This document shows positions 7,222-13,194 of a stretch of 13,194 bases of DNA, in pieces. The notes beneath the pieces were generated by a model. The model was given only the letters and a program-made list of their open reading frames with translations. It had not been told where the DNA came from and did not search any database. Numbering within the stretch: position 1 is the stretch's first letter; each line of letters begins with the position of its first letter. The position numbers and the translations under genes are program-made. This DNA comes from Gallispira sp964526435 (GTDB lineage: Bacteria > Bacillota > Clostridia > Lachnospirales > CAG-274): NCBI GenBank assembly GCA_964526435.1, contig CAZGIC010000063.1, positions 1-13,194 of the forward strand, given 5' to 3'.

Positions 7222-7544
7222 TTGTTTAAAAATAATAATTTTAAATAATATTCATATACAAAGTTAAAAAGCATCATTATTGTACAATTTTTATTTTACT
7301 ACAAAACAAATAAATCTATTTCTCTGTTATTAATTTCCATTATGATAACCCCTATAATAAACTTAATAACTATACTCAATTAATTACCTTAGTATAAGAT
7401 CATAATCGATATTTGTCCCTATTTCTAAAAATCAATTTATAAATATCATTATCATTGCTGTTTCTATAAGTAATAACTTATTAATATAATATTCTAACTT
7501 TGCATATCTGATACTTATTGAATATTTATAAAATTATTAAACTC
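7222..7544. other. Gene-free AT-rich gap downstream of the lectin gene
   Basis: About 320 bases, nearly all A and T. I see no complete gene, no RNA gene and no strong terminator after the lectin stop codon. The only coding trace is the short frame at 7340-7299 on the minus strand with AGGGG in front, described with the neighbouring small ORF. Confidence 0.5.
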
Positions 7545-10247
7545 TTACGCAATATATCTATACAAAAAAGTAACTACCTGTGCACGAGTACAAGGGGATT
7601 CCGGACTGAAAGCCGTATTACTTGTACCGCTTGTTATTCCCAAAGCCACAGCCCATTGTACAGCTAACGTATAATATAAATCTTTTCTGACATCATCAAA
7701 ACCACTTCCGCTAACATCCGGGGATCCTGCCTGACGATATAGGAAAGTCACAATTTGTGCTCTATTACACAGTTCATCAGGACCAAATTCAGTTGAACTG
7801 ATTCCAGATGCAATCCCCTGTTCCACAGCCCACAATACTGCATTATAATAATATGCATCTTTATTCAAATCTATAAAATCTGTATTCGTGTCAGACGGCT
7901 TAGGTGAACCAACCGCACGCCAAAGGAAAGTTAATGCCTGAGCACGTGTACATATAGCATTCGGCTCAAATGTATCATTACCTGTTCCGGATACAATTCC
8001 ATTATTTACCGCCCATTCAACCGCTTCATAATAATATGTATCAACAGTAACGTCTGTAAAACCATTTGTATGTATATATATTCCTGCCGGAACATCTACA
8101 CTCTTATTAAACAAATTTATTTCAATAATTAATTCACCAATATCGGAAAAACTGTAAAGTGCATTAATAATATTACCTGTTGGAATACAATTCAAAACAA
8201 ATGATTCTGTCATTGACAACAAAGCTGTACCTGAAACAATTTCTTCTGTTATAATTTCAATTAAATTAAATCCTGACTGAGTAAGGACATCAAAAAATGA
8301 TTGCAACACGTCACCAAAATTACTCAGGCTCCATTCTCCATTCATCAATTCCTTTTCTGCGGTTTCCTTTATCATATCTATCATTACATCGTTTAAATAC
8401 CCCTCTGTAAAGGCATCATAAAGAACTTTTTCAGCAATTGCTCCACTATCTATTATTTCACTAGCATTATTTACAAGATCACCTGTTTTCTTTATAAAAT
8501 CTACTGTAATTGCTGTTGAATTTACAATAAGAGCAACTACCGATTTGGGACTGTTTGATATTTCTATATATCCATCTGCCGGAACCTTAATATGTACATC
8601 AGTTTTCTTTGAAATACTTTCACCAGAATAATATTTATTATTATCAAGCAAGTAGAAAAGGTCTCCAATTTCTTTGACGAGATTAGTCACAGAATCCTTA
8701 AAACTACTCTCCATAGTTGTGAACTTTTCAATCACATTATAATCATATATATTGCCCTCTGCATCATATGCAGTAACCGCACCATACAAATCCAAAGAAT
8801 TATATATAGTCATTGTAACATCATAATAATCTATAGCATCTTCATTATTTTTATGCTCTTTGTAGTCAAAATCATCAACAACCATTCCACAATAGTTATA
8901 AAAATTTGTGATTTTACCTTCTTCTATTATCATTTCAGGAACATTCTTAAAGTTATAAACCATTTCTGAATCCACAACATAAATATCTAAAGTTCCCATT
9001 GCACCATTTGATAGATTTGTCATAGTCAACGTCACTGAACCCGGATTCAATGAATTAATTGTATAACACTGACCATAAACAGCGTCCCAGCCAGATGAAA
9101 CAACGTTTATTATACTACTGTCACTTACAGAAATGCTGTAAGAATTTTCATTTGATAGTGGACTCAATTCCCCATTTACAAAAAATCCTGCATACATCTT
9201 TATAGTGGAGCCTTTTGCAACACAATTAGTTGCCGTATTTAAATAAAAATGGAACTCGCCTTCATCTTCGTCAACAGATATACTTTCAGCTCCTGTATCA
9301 ATACTGTCCCACTCGCATATAAATGCTGTTCCGCCACTGTTTGTTTTTCCTCCGAAATCTCCATCATTCCATGTACCGTCTGTATATTTCCAATAGAACA
9401 TAGCATAATCTTCATTTGTATTTTCAGAATTTGGTTCTCCACTATGCCAGTTTGTATATTCCACTGGTTCCCCGTTTACCCAAACCCATGTACCTTCTTC
9501 ATCTTCATCAGTCAATCCAAAATATGCACTTGTATACCCCGAATCTATCATAAGCTCATATATAAAATCATTTTCTTCTTTTGATGAGATTGTCGCCAAA
9601 TGTCCTCCTAATGATTCACAATATTTCTTTGCTCCATCCCAGTCTAAACCGTTATCAAACACTTCATATCTATGTCCTTCATATTCATTTAGATTGTCTG
9701 ATTCAACAATTCCTGTTGGAACATCTATTCTCTGATTAAAATCTTCTGTATCAACACTGTCCCACTCACATATAAATGTTGTTCCGCCACTGTTTGTTTT
9801 TCCTCCGAAATCTCCGTCATTCCATGTGCCGTCTGTATATTTCCAATAGAACATAGCATAATCTTCATTTGAATTTTCAGAATTTGGTTCTCCTTTATGC
9901 CAGTTTGTATATTCCACCGGTTCTCCGTTTACCCAAACCCATGTACCTTCTTCATCTTCATCAGTCAATCCAAAATATGCACTTGTATACCCCGAATCTA
10001 TCATAAGCTCATATATAAAATCATTTTCTTCTTTTGATGAGATTGTCGCCAAATGTCCTCCTAATGATTCACAATATTTCTTTGCTCCATCCCAGTCTAA
10101 ATCTTTATCAAATAATTCATATCTATGTCCTTTATATTCATTGCTGATTTCTTTATAATAGTAAATATCCGACGAACTTGCCCAAACAAAATTCATATTA
10201 ACAACACAAACAATTACAGCTAAAAATAAACTTAAAATCTTTTTCAT
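7545..10247 (-). CDS. Secreted SLH-anchored protein with two C-type lectin domains
   Basis: A 900-residue exported surface protein. The start is the ATG at 10247, with GAGGAGG before it; an upstream frame to 10283 adds 12 unlikely residues. Order: signal peptide (about 1-24, MKKILSLFLAVIVCVVNMNF); C-type lectin domain 1 (about 38-163) and 2 (about 189-314), each with the EPN calcium/mannose-type motif (EPNSEN), the WND motif (GTWNDGDFGG) and the outer cysteine pair (KKYCES and FICEW), the inner pair being absent; an Ig-like region (about 325-430); a long unclassified middle with few motifs; and three SLH repeats over the last ~170 residues (NNGIVSGTG, EQGIASGIS, ALGITSGTS, each followed by C-x-RAQ). 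SLH repeats normally bind pyruvylated wall polymer. Probably a sugar-binding adhesin; the ligand is inferred from EPN only. Confidence 0.88.
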   Translation of the reverse strand: MKKILSLFLAVIVCVVNMNFVWASSSDIYYYKEISNEYKGHRYELFDKDLDWDGAKKYCESLGGHLATISSKEENDFIYELMIDSGYTSAYFGLTDEDEEGTWVWVNGEPVEYTNWHKGEPNSENSNEDYAMFYWKYTDGTWNDGDFGGKTNSGGTTFICEWDSVDTEDFNQRIDVPTGIVESDNLNEYEGHRYEVFDNGLDWDGAKKYCESLGGHLATISSKEENDFIYELMIDSGYTSAYFGLTDEDEEGTWVWVNGEPVEYTNWHSGEPNSENTNEDYAMFYWKYTDGTWNDGDFGGKTNSGGTAFICEWDSIDTGAESISVDEDEGEFHFYLNTATNCVAKGSTIKMYAGFFVNGELSPLSNENSYSISVSDSSIINVVSSGWDAVYGQCYTINSLNPGSVTLTMTNLSNGAMGTLDIYVVDSEMVYNFKNVPEMIIEEGKITNFYNYCGMVVDDFDYKEHKNNEDAIDYYDVTMTIYNSLDLYGAVTAYDAEGNIYDYNVIEKFTTMESSFKDSVTNLVKEIGDLFYLLDNNKYYSGESISKKTDVHIKVPADGYIEISNSPKSVVALIVNSTAITVDFIKKTGDLVNNASEIIDSGAIAEKVLYDAFTEGYLNDVMIDMIKETAEKELMNGEWSLSNFGDVLQSFFDVLTQSGFNLIEIITEEIVSGTALLSMTESFVLNCIPTGNIINALYSFSDIGELIIEINLFNKSVDVPAGIYIHTNGFTDVTVDTYYYEAVEWAVNNGIVSGTGNDTFEPNAICTRAQALTFLWRAVGSPKPSDTNTDFIDLNKDAYYYNAVLWAVEQGIASGISSTEFGPDELCNRAQIVTFLYRQAGSPDVSGSGFDDVRKDLYYTLAVQWAVALGITSGTSNTAFSPESPCTRAQVVTFLYRYIA
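9472..9648 (-). repeat. Direct repeat copy B, lectin domain 2
   Basis: These 177 bases are identical to 9925-10101, 453 bases (151 codons) away. The identity covers the ATISSKEEND and AYFGLTDEDEEG coding parts, including all synonymous sites. Similarity with a few differences continues on both sides, to about 9294 and 9690. Confidence 0.9.
9925..10101 (-). repeat. Direct repeat copy A, lectin domain 1
   Basis: Partner of 9472-9648: a 177-base identical block at a period of 453 bases, in frame. Outside the block the two domains differ at scattered positions, for example HKGEPNSENSN here against HSGEPNSENTN in the other copy. Confidence 0.9.
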
Positions 10248-10605
10248 AAGAATTCCTCCTCGTATAATAAGTTTAGACATCAAGAATTACCGATATTTAA
10301 ACTTATTTTATTTTTATAAAATTTGTTGTTCATAAATGAATAACTCAATGTAACCATAAACAAAATATTTCATATGTATGATTACTAATAGTTTTGGGCA
10401 GCTTGTATCATAGATTAGGACTATTTCTTTTTAATTTTCCGTATTCTCATATAAAGACTGTAATAATATAAAAAAATTAATCCACTTCCATATAGTTATG
10501 ATATTATAGTTCTAGTATAAAAATTTAAAAAGTAATGTAGATTAATTAGCATCTACTCTGCTTTATAATTATCTATAGACACAATCCTTTTATGTATATA
10601 TTTTA
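10248..10605. other. Gene-free AT-rich gap upstream of the lectin gene
   Basis: Some 360 bases without a credible gene. It must hold the lectin promoter, but I find no convincing -35/-10 pair. It holds a weak stem followed by a T-run after the coiled-coil gene (10537-10556) and an AATAGT/ACTATT inverted repeat with a wide loop at 10387-10425 of doubtful meaning. Confidence 0.5.
10526..10556 (-). terminator. Weak candidate terminator after the membrane coiled-coil gene
   Basis: On the minus strand GTAGAT (10551-10556) pairs with ATCTAC (10537-10542) around an 8-base loop, then ATTAC and TTTTTAAATTTTT. The stem is short and AT-rich and the T-run is offset by five bases, so efficiency is doubtful. 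Confidence 0.35.
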
Positions 10606-11586
10606 TCAGTAATTAGTGTTAAACATTTCAAGCCAACTCATAAATGCAGTATTTGAGGCAGTAATACTACTGTAATACTGTGTCAAAGCAGTATTATTTT
10701 CGATATTATCAAGTGTTTTTGAAATTTGATTGAGACGTGAATTACTTTGTCTTATTTCTTGAACCAATAAACGTTGACTTGCACCAATATCATCAAGTTT
10801 TTCACTAATGTCATCAAGTCTATAAATAACATCGTCAAGCTTTCCAATTATTACATGCATTCTCAATTCTTCTTCATATAGATTATATGCTCCATGGGGA
10901 CCGATTAACGAAAAGCAGCGTCCCGATTCAAGATATTCGTACATAGTGCATATAGGTACGAGACCTTGATATTTGGGATATATAAAACCCATATTATAAT
11001 ATTTTTGTAAAATATTTTTTGTTTGTCTTAATGTCCGCTCTCTTAACGCTATTTCATTTGGAATAGTAGTTGCCAAAATTTTTCTTTTATTTTCAATTAA
11101 TGTATTTATTTCCTGTTGTTTTTTGTGAAACAACTCTACTTTATAAGGATAGGATTTTCTTGAATCTGCTCCTTGTTTTATAAAATCATATAAACACCAT
11201 ATATATCCTATAACAAATCCTATTATAGCACCCCAAAAAATATATGGTAACCATGGTGAAGAAAACAAATTAATGTTAGAGCTAAATATAGAAAGAATGA
11301 TTCGCACTACAAGTGCCACTATAACTCCACAAATAGCGAATATAAAACCACCAAATATACTAAAAATAAAGCCAAGCAAAATATCAACAATCAGATGTAA
11401 TGGTTTAACAGGTTCCTTTTCTGCTTTGAGACGCTGTTCTAATTCTGTAATTCGTTTTTTTGTAATTAATGGCTGTTCTTTCAATTTTTCAAGTAACTGT
11501 TTCTGCTGATAACACGATATTTCTAAATCTTTTATATTTCTAATATATTCTTTACATTGAGATAAATTTAACGTTTGAACAGTCAT
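10606..11586 (-). CDS. Membrane protein with flanking coiled coils, unknown function
   Basis: A 326-residue protein with no signal peptide. Order: N-terminal coiled coil rich in Lys/Glu/Gln (about 12-58); a long hydrophobic block (64-101, one long or two short helices); a second membrane segment (about 113-136); a second helical stretch (148-195); a conserved-looking compact piece GFIYPKYQGLVPICTMYEYL continuing SGRCFSLIGPHGAYNLYEEE (200-240); and a C-terminal coiled coil with regular LDD heptads (249-297). The helical arms probably face the cytoplasm. The ATG at 11586 overlaps the stop of the upstream zinc-ribbon gene as ATGA, with AAGGAGG inside that gene, so translation is coupled and the two products probably act together. 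I do not recognise a named family. Similarity to phage or conjugative components cannot be judged from sequence alone. Confidence 0.8.
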   Translation of the reverse strand: MTVQTLNLSQCKEYIRNIKDLEISCYQQKQLLEKLKEQPLITKKRITELEQRLKAEKEPVKPLHLIVDILLGFIFSIFGGFIFAICGVIVALVVRIILSIFSSNINLFSSPWLPYIFWGAIIGFVIGYIWCLYDFIKQGADSRKSYPYKVELFHKKQQEINTLIENKRKILATTIPNEIALRERTLRQTKNILQKYYNMGFIYPKYQGLVPICTMYEYLESGRCFSLIGPHGAYNLYEEELRMHVIIGKLDDVIYRLDDISEKLDDIGASQRLLVQEIRQSNSRLNQISKTLDNIENNTALTQYYSSITASNTAFMSWLEMFNTNY

Positions 11587-12011
11587 CCCCTTACCTCCTT
11601 AAAGATTCTTGCATCAATTCCGTTGATTCTATATTCTTCCATAATTCTATTTGCCTTATTTTGTGGCAAATTATGGACAACTATAACACGAGATTGTTCA
11701 ATTAATCTTTTGGCTTCTACAAGACTAAATGGAAATAACTCTCTTGTTATTTTAATGGCTTTTATTTTTTTGTTTTCCACATTTAACAACTCTACTCCCC
11801 ACAAATCAACAGATTCCATGGTATTTACTGAATTATGATTTTCATTTCTGTTTTTAACATTAATTGCCGCTATATTATTCATATTAATATTTTCATTTTC
11901 TCTTGATAAATAGCTGTTATTTGTATTATTAATAGGAAATCCACAATAAATACAATAGGGGGCTTTATCACTTATTTCATGTTTACATTCTGGACAGCAT
12001 ATTATAGACAT
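11583..12011 (-). CDS. Zinc-ribbon protein with ribosomal L7/L12 C-terminal-like domain
   Basis: A 142-residue cytoplasmic protein. The N-terminus is a zinc ribbon: C6-P-E-C9 and C20-I-Y-C23 (YCIYCGFPI). A disordered Asn-rich linker (27-66) follows. Residues about 70-139 look like the L7/L12 C-terminal domain: a beta strand (VELLNVENKK), KIKAIKITRELFPFSLVEAKRLIEQ where L7/L12 has KIxVIKxVRExTGLGLKEAKDLVE, then a helix and a last strand (GIDARIFKE). In ribosomes that domain recruits translation GTPases, but this protein has no L7/L12 dimerisation region, so it is not a ribosomal stalk protein; the fold may be reused for protein binding. ACAGGAGG precedes the ATG. It is the first gene of a two-gene unit, coupled by ATGA to the membrane coiled-coil gene. 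The domain call is by motif reading and is moderately sure. Confidence 0.78.
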   Translation of the reverse strand: MSIICCPECKHEISDKAPYCIYCGFPINNTNNSYLSRENENINMNNIAAINVKNRNENHNSVNTMESVDLWGVELLNVENKKIKAIKITRELFPFSLVEAKRLIEQSRVIVVHNLPQNKANRIMEEYRINGIDARIFKEVRG

Positions 12012-12164
12012 ATTTTTTACCTCCTGTTTTTTAGTTTTTACTAACCTTTATAATATACTTATTTATTACAAAATTAAAAACCTTTATATATTTATAAAAA
12101 TTTCGCAAATAATAATTAATCAAACAATTTTTATAACGGTTAATTTTAGCCTTAATCTTAAAAT

Positions 12165-12194
12165 ATCATTAATAAAGTATACTTTTTGACAGTA
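12165..12194. promoter_or_regulatory. Imperfect operator-like copy of the palindrome
   Basis: It starts ATCATTAATAAAGTATACTT and shares the central ATAAAGTATACTTT with the perfect palindrome 117 bases to the right; the right arm has diverged. It covers the -10 and start region of the leftward promoter for the zinc-ribbon operon, the position expected of a repressor site. Confidence 0.45.
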
Positions 12195-12218
12195 TGCTTT
12201 TCACAAAAAAATTGCCAA
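12191..12218 (-). promoter_or_regulatory. Candidate promoter of the zinc-ribbon/membrane coiled-coil operon
   Basis: Minus-strand TTGGCA (12213-12218), 16-base spacer, CATACT (12191-12196). It faces the zinc-ribbon gene about 180 bases away and lies back to back with the plus-strand promoter at 12226; the two -35 hexamers are 7 bases apart. The imperfect ATAAAGTATACTTT site overlaps its start point. Confidence 0.45.
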
Positions 12219-12225
12219 TTTTATA

Positions 12226-12254
12226 TTGACATATGCACAAAAAAGCTGTATACT
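12226..12254 (+). promoter_or_regulatory. Consensus plus-strand promoter with no gene behind it
   Basis: Perfect TTGACA (12226-12231), 17-base spacer and TATACT (12249-12254), the strongest single promoter match on the plus strand. Start of transcription would be near 12261. Within 50 bases the transcript meets a 30-bp palindrome followed by T5, then the 3' end of the oppositely oriented recombinase gene. It therefore makes a very short RNA, or an antisense RNA if the palindrome does not terminate. Confidence 0.6.
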
Positions 12255-12281
12255 GAATATATAAATATATGAACTTTTACT

Positions 12282-12311
12282 ATCACTGATAAAGTATACT
12301 TTATCAGTGAT
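12282..12311 (+). promoter_or_regulatory. Perfect 30-bp palindrome (terminator hairpin, operator or recombination site)
   Basis: ATCACTGATAAAGTA (12282-12296) followed by its exact reverse complement (12297-12311), with no central spacer. TTTTT at 12311-12315 follows on the plus strand, so it could act as a rho-independent terminator for the plus-strand promoter; on the minus strand no T-run follows. It lies two bases beyond the recombinase stop codon. The exact symmetry, the central TATA and the second copy at 12165-12194 equally suit an operator or a serine-recombinase subsite. Confidence 0.7.
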
Positions 12312-12313
12312 TT

Positions 12314-12934
12314 TTATATATTTTTCCATGCCTCCACCCTTCTAATTTCTTTAATTTCACGTATAACCCTATAATATGTACTTTCGCAAGCTCCCATTAT
12401 AGACATAGCTTCTCTCTGACTTATTTCCTTATTTTTAAACCTTTCATACAGTTCAAGATAATCCTCGGCCTTATACACAACAGGTCTGCCGAACTTAATA
12501 CCTTTAGTTTTTGCCACAGCAATACCCTCGGCCTGCCTCTGCCTTATATTTTCCCTCTCATTTTCCGCTACAAAACTTAATATCTGCAGCACCAGATCAC
12601 TTATAAATGTACCAAACAAATCCTTGTTTTTTGTTGTATCCAGCAGTGGCATATCAATAACAATAATATCCGCCCTTTTTATCTGTGTTATTTTTCTCCA
12701 TTCCTCAATTATTTCATTATAGTTTCTTCCCAGTCTGTCTATACTTTTTACAACTATCACATCACCGGCTTTAATTTTTTTCATTAATTTTTTATAATTT
12801 TTCCTCTCAAAATCCTTACCGCTCTGCTTGTCCATATATATATTTTTCCTCTTTACACCATACTCTTTCATAGCAACAAACTGTCTGTCCTCATTCTGTT
12901 CCTTAGTTGAAACCCTTACATATCCGTAATACAC
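12314..12934 (-). CDS. Serine recombinase, resolvase/invertase family
   Basis: A 206-residue small serine recombinase that would cut and rejoin DNA through a phosphoserine link. The catalytic domain (1-135) has R7 and the nucleophile S9 in GYVRVST, then DRLGR (D66, R67, R70) and the long dimer helix with E124 and R131. KFGRP (147-151) leads into a C-terminal helix-turn-helix (about 165-195, ISQREAMSIMGACESTYYRV). Length is typical of Tn3-type resolvases and Gin/Hin-type invertases, and all catalytic residues are intact. The start is GTG at 12934 with AGGAGG seven bases before it. No transposase gene is in view, so it may serve a plasmid, prophage or invertible segment. The palindrome just after its stop codon is a candidate target, though such sites usually lie upstream of the gene. 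Confidence 0.93.
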   Translation of the reverse strand: MYYGYVRVSTKEQNEDRQFVAMKEYGVKRKNIYMDKQSGKDFERKNYKKLMKKIKAGDVIVVKSIDRLGRNYNEIIEEWRKITQIKRADIIVIDMPLLDTTKNKDLFGTFISDLVLQILSFVAENERENIRQRQAEGIAVAKTKGIKFGRPVVYKAEDYLELYERFKNKEISQREAMSIMGACESTYYRVIREIKEIRRVEAWKNI

Positions 12935-12957
12935 AATACTACCTCCTGATTTTAAAC

Positions 12958-12988
12958 AATAAAAAAGAAGACATTATAAGTCCTCTTT
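12958..12988 (-). terminator. Rho-independent terminator between the disrupted frame and the recombinase
   Basis: On the minus strand AAGAGGAC (12980-12987) pairs with GTCTTCTT (12965-12972), eight pairs with one G-T, around a 7-base loop; the T-rich tail TTTTTTATTG follows. It ends transcription arriving from the right, ten bases after the TGA of the disrupted frame, and separates it from the recombinase gene. Confidence 0.6.
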
Positions 12989-12997
12989 AATATATTA

Positions 12998-13084
12998 TCA
13001 CAAAACCCTGTTACTTTGTGTTCTCCCTTTCAACATCAAATTAAAGTCCTGTAACATTTCGTTTATATCAGCATTTAAAAAACA
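12998..13084 (-). pseudogene. C-terminal remnant of a frame interrupted by the group II intron
   Basis: Directly after the predicted intron 3' end the minus strand is open for 28 codons (CFLNADINEMLQDFNLMLKG, then RTQSNRVL) to a TGA at 12998, followed at once by a terminator. The residue make-up (helix-forming, soluble) looks like a real protein C-terminus, and the frame starts cleanly at the splice junction. The rest of the gene would lie beyond the intron, outside the window. I cannot name the protein. If the intron still splices, the gene may be functional. Confidence 0.45.
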
Positions 13085-13162
13085 ATCGGGTAGGAGGTAG
13101 ATAATTATTTTATCTACCGACCTCCCACACCACCGTACATACCGTTCGGTATACGGCGGTTC
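13085..13162 (-). ncRNA. Group II intron 3' end (domains V and VI)
   Basis: Domain V is the 34-base minus-strand segment 13129-13162, starting GAACCGCCGTATACCGAAC. It gives a 9-bp lower helix with the CGC triad whose G pairs with U, a 2-base bulge, and a 4-bp upper helix with a GAAC loop, which is the standard catalytic form. Domain VI follows (about 13087-13126), with GGTAGATAA pairing with TTATCTACC and GGG with CCC. An unpaired A at 13091, seven bases from the end, is the likely branch point. The intron ends CCCGAT at 13085, with the usual AY 3' end. Confidence 0.85.
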
Positions 13163-13163
13163 T

Positions 13164-13194
13164 TTAGTTTTCACATATTTTCAGATAGTACTCT
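13164..13194 (-). CDS. ltrA: C-terminal tail of the group II intron-encoded protein (partial)
   Basis: The minus strand at the window edge reads EYYLKICEN and then TAA (13164-13166), ending one base before domain V. That is where the reverse transcriptase/maturase frame of a group II intron ends. Only nine codons are visible, so the identity rests on position; the reverse-transcriptase and maturase domains lie outside the window. Confidence 0.5.
   Translation of the reverse strand, partial: EYYLKICEN

Larger units (their letters stand above)
12012..12313. other. Regulatory gap between the zinc-ribbon operon and the recombinase
   Basis: About 300 bases with no gene. It holds two back-to-back promoter candidates, two copies of ATAAAGTATACTTT (12171-12184 and 12288-12301), a perfect 30-bp palindrome, and a partial duplication: TTGACAGTATGCTTTTCAC followed by A7 at 12186-12211 against TTGACATATGCAC followed by A6 at 12226-12244. 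The left 150 bases are AT-rich leader for the zinc-ribbon gene. Confidence 0.6.

Noticed and set aside
9249..9584. Plus-strand frame opposite the lectin domains
   Set aside because: Antisense shadow of the lectin coding sequence, with no start signals of its own.
12280..12311. Resemblance of CTATCACTGATA to the tet operator
   Set aside because: Twelve bases match the core of tetO, but the flanks do not and no TetR or tetracycline-resistance gene is in the window; the match is probably chance within a different palindrome.

Overview
The window is AT-rich DNA from a spore-forming, low-GC Gram-positive anaerobe, most likely a gut-type clostridium (Lachnospirales-like). The reasons are a MurA–SpoIID–FtsH–ComF gene order, a large secreted protein ending in three S-layer-homology (SLH) repeats of the 'CTRAQ' kind, strong GGAGG ribosome binding sites, and frequent TTG/GTG starts. 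Genus-level placement is inference. Almost all genes lie on the minus strand; the one convincing plus-strand gene is a 78-codon zinc-ribbon protein.

Left edge (1-514): no protein gene. Four tandem minus-strand promoters (TTGACA/G-N17-TATAAT-like, each with a TG extended -10 and an A-rich upstream tract) fire leftwards, followed by a boxA-like antitermination sequence at about 29-50. This is the upstream region of a strongly expressed stable-RNA operon, probably rRNA, whose 16S gene would lie just outside the window.

Core block (515-6743): a PHP-domain phosphoesterase (minus), the small zinc-ribbon protein (plus, sharing its stop bases with comF), ComF, FtsH, SpoIID and MurA. MurA makes cell-wall precursor, SpoIID is the peptidoglycan lytic transglycosylase of engulfment, and FtsH is the membrane AAA+ protease; murA–spoIID adjacency is as in Bacillus. 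An array of 7-bp repeats begins inside the last codons of murA, supplies its stop codon and fills part of the murA–spoIID gap.

Accessory block (6744-13194): a terminator, a small orphan or decayed ORF, a 900-residue secreted protein with two almost identical C-type lectin domains and SLH anchors, then a translationally coupled pair. The pair is a zinc-ribbon protein with a ribosomal L7/L12 C-terminal-like domain, followed by a two-segment membrane coiled-coil protein. Their upstream region (12012-12313) holds back-to-back promoters and two copies of an ATAAAGTATACTTT motif, one of them inside a perfect 30-bp palindrome. Next is a serine recombinase, and the right edge is the 3' end of a group II intron (domains V and VI plus the tail of its encoded protein) that appears to interrupt a reading frame.

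The best candidates for something undescribed are the zinc-ribbon/L7-L12-like plus membrane coiled-coil pair, and the divergent promoter/palindrome region that precedes it.
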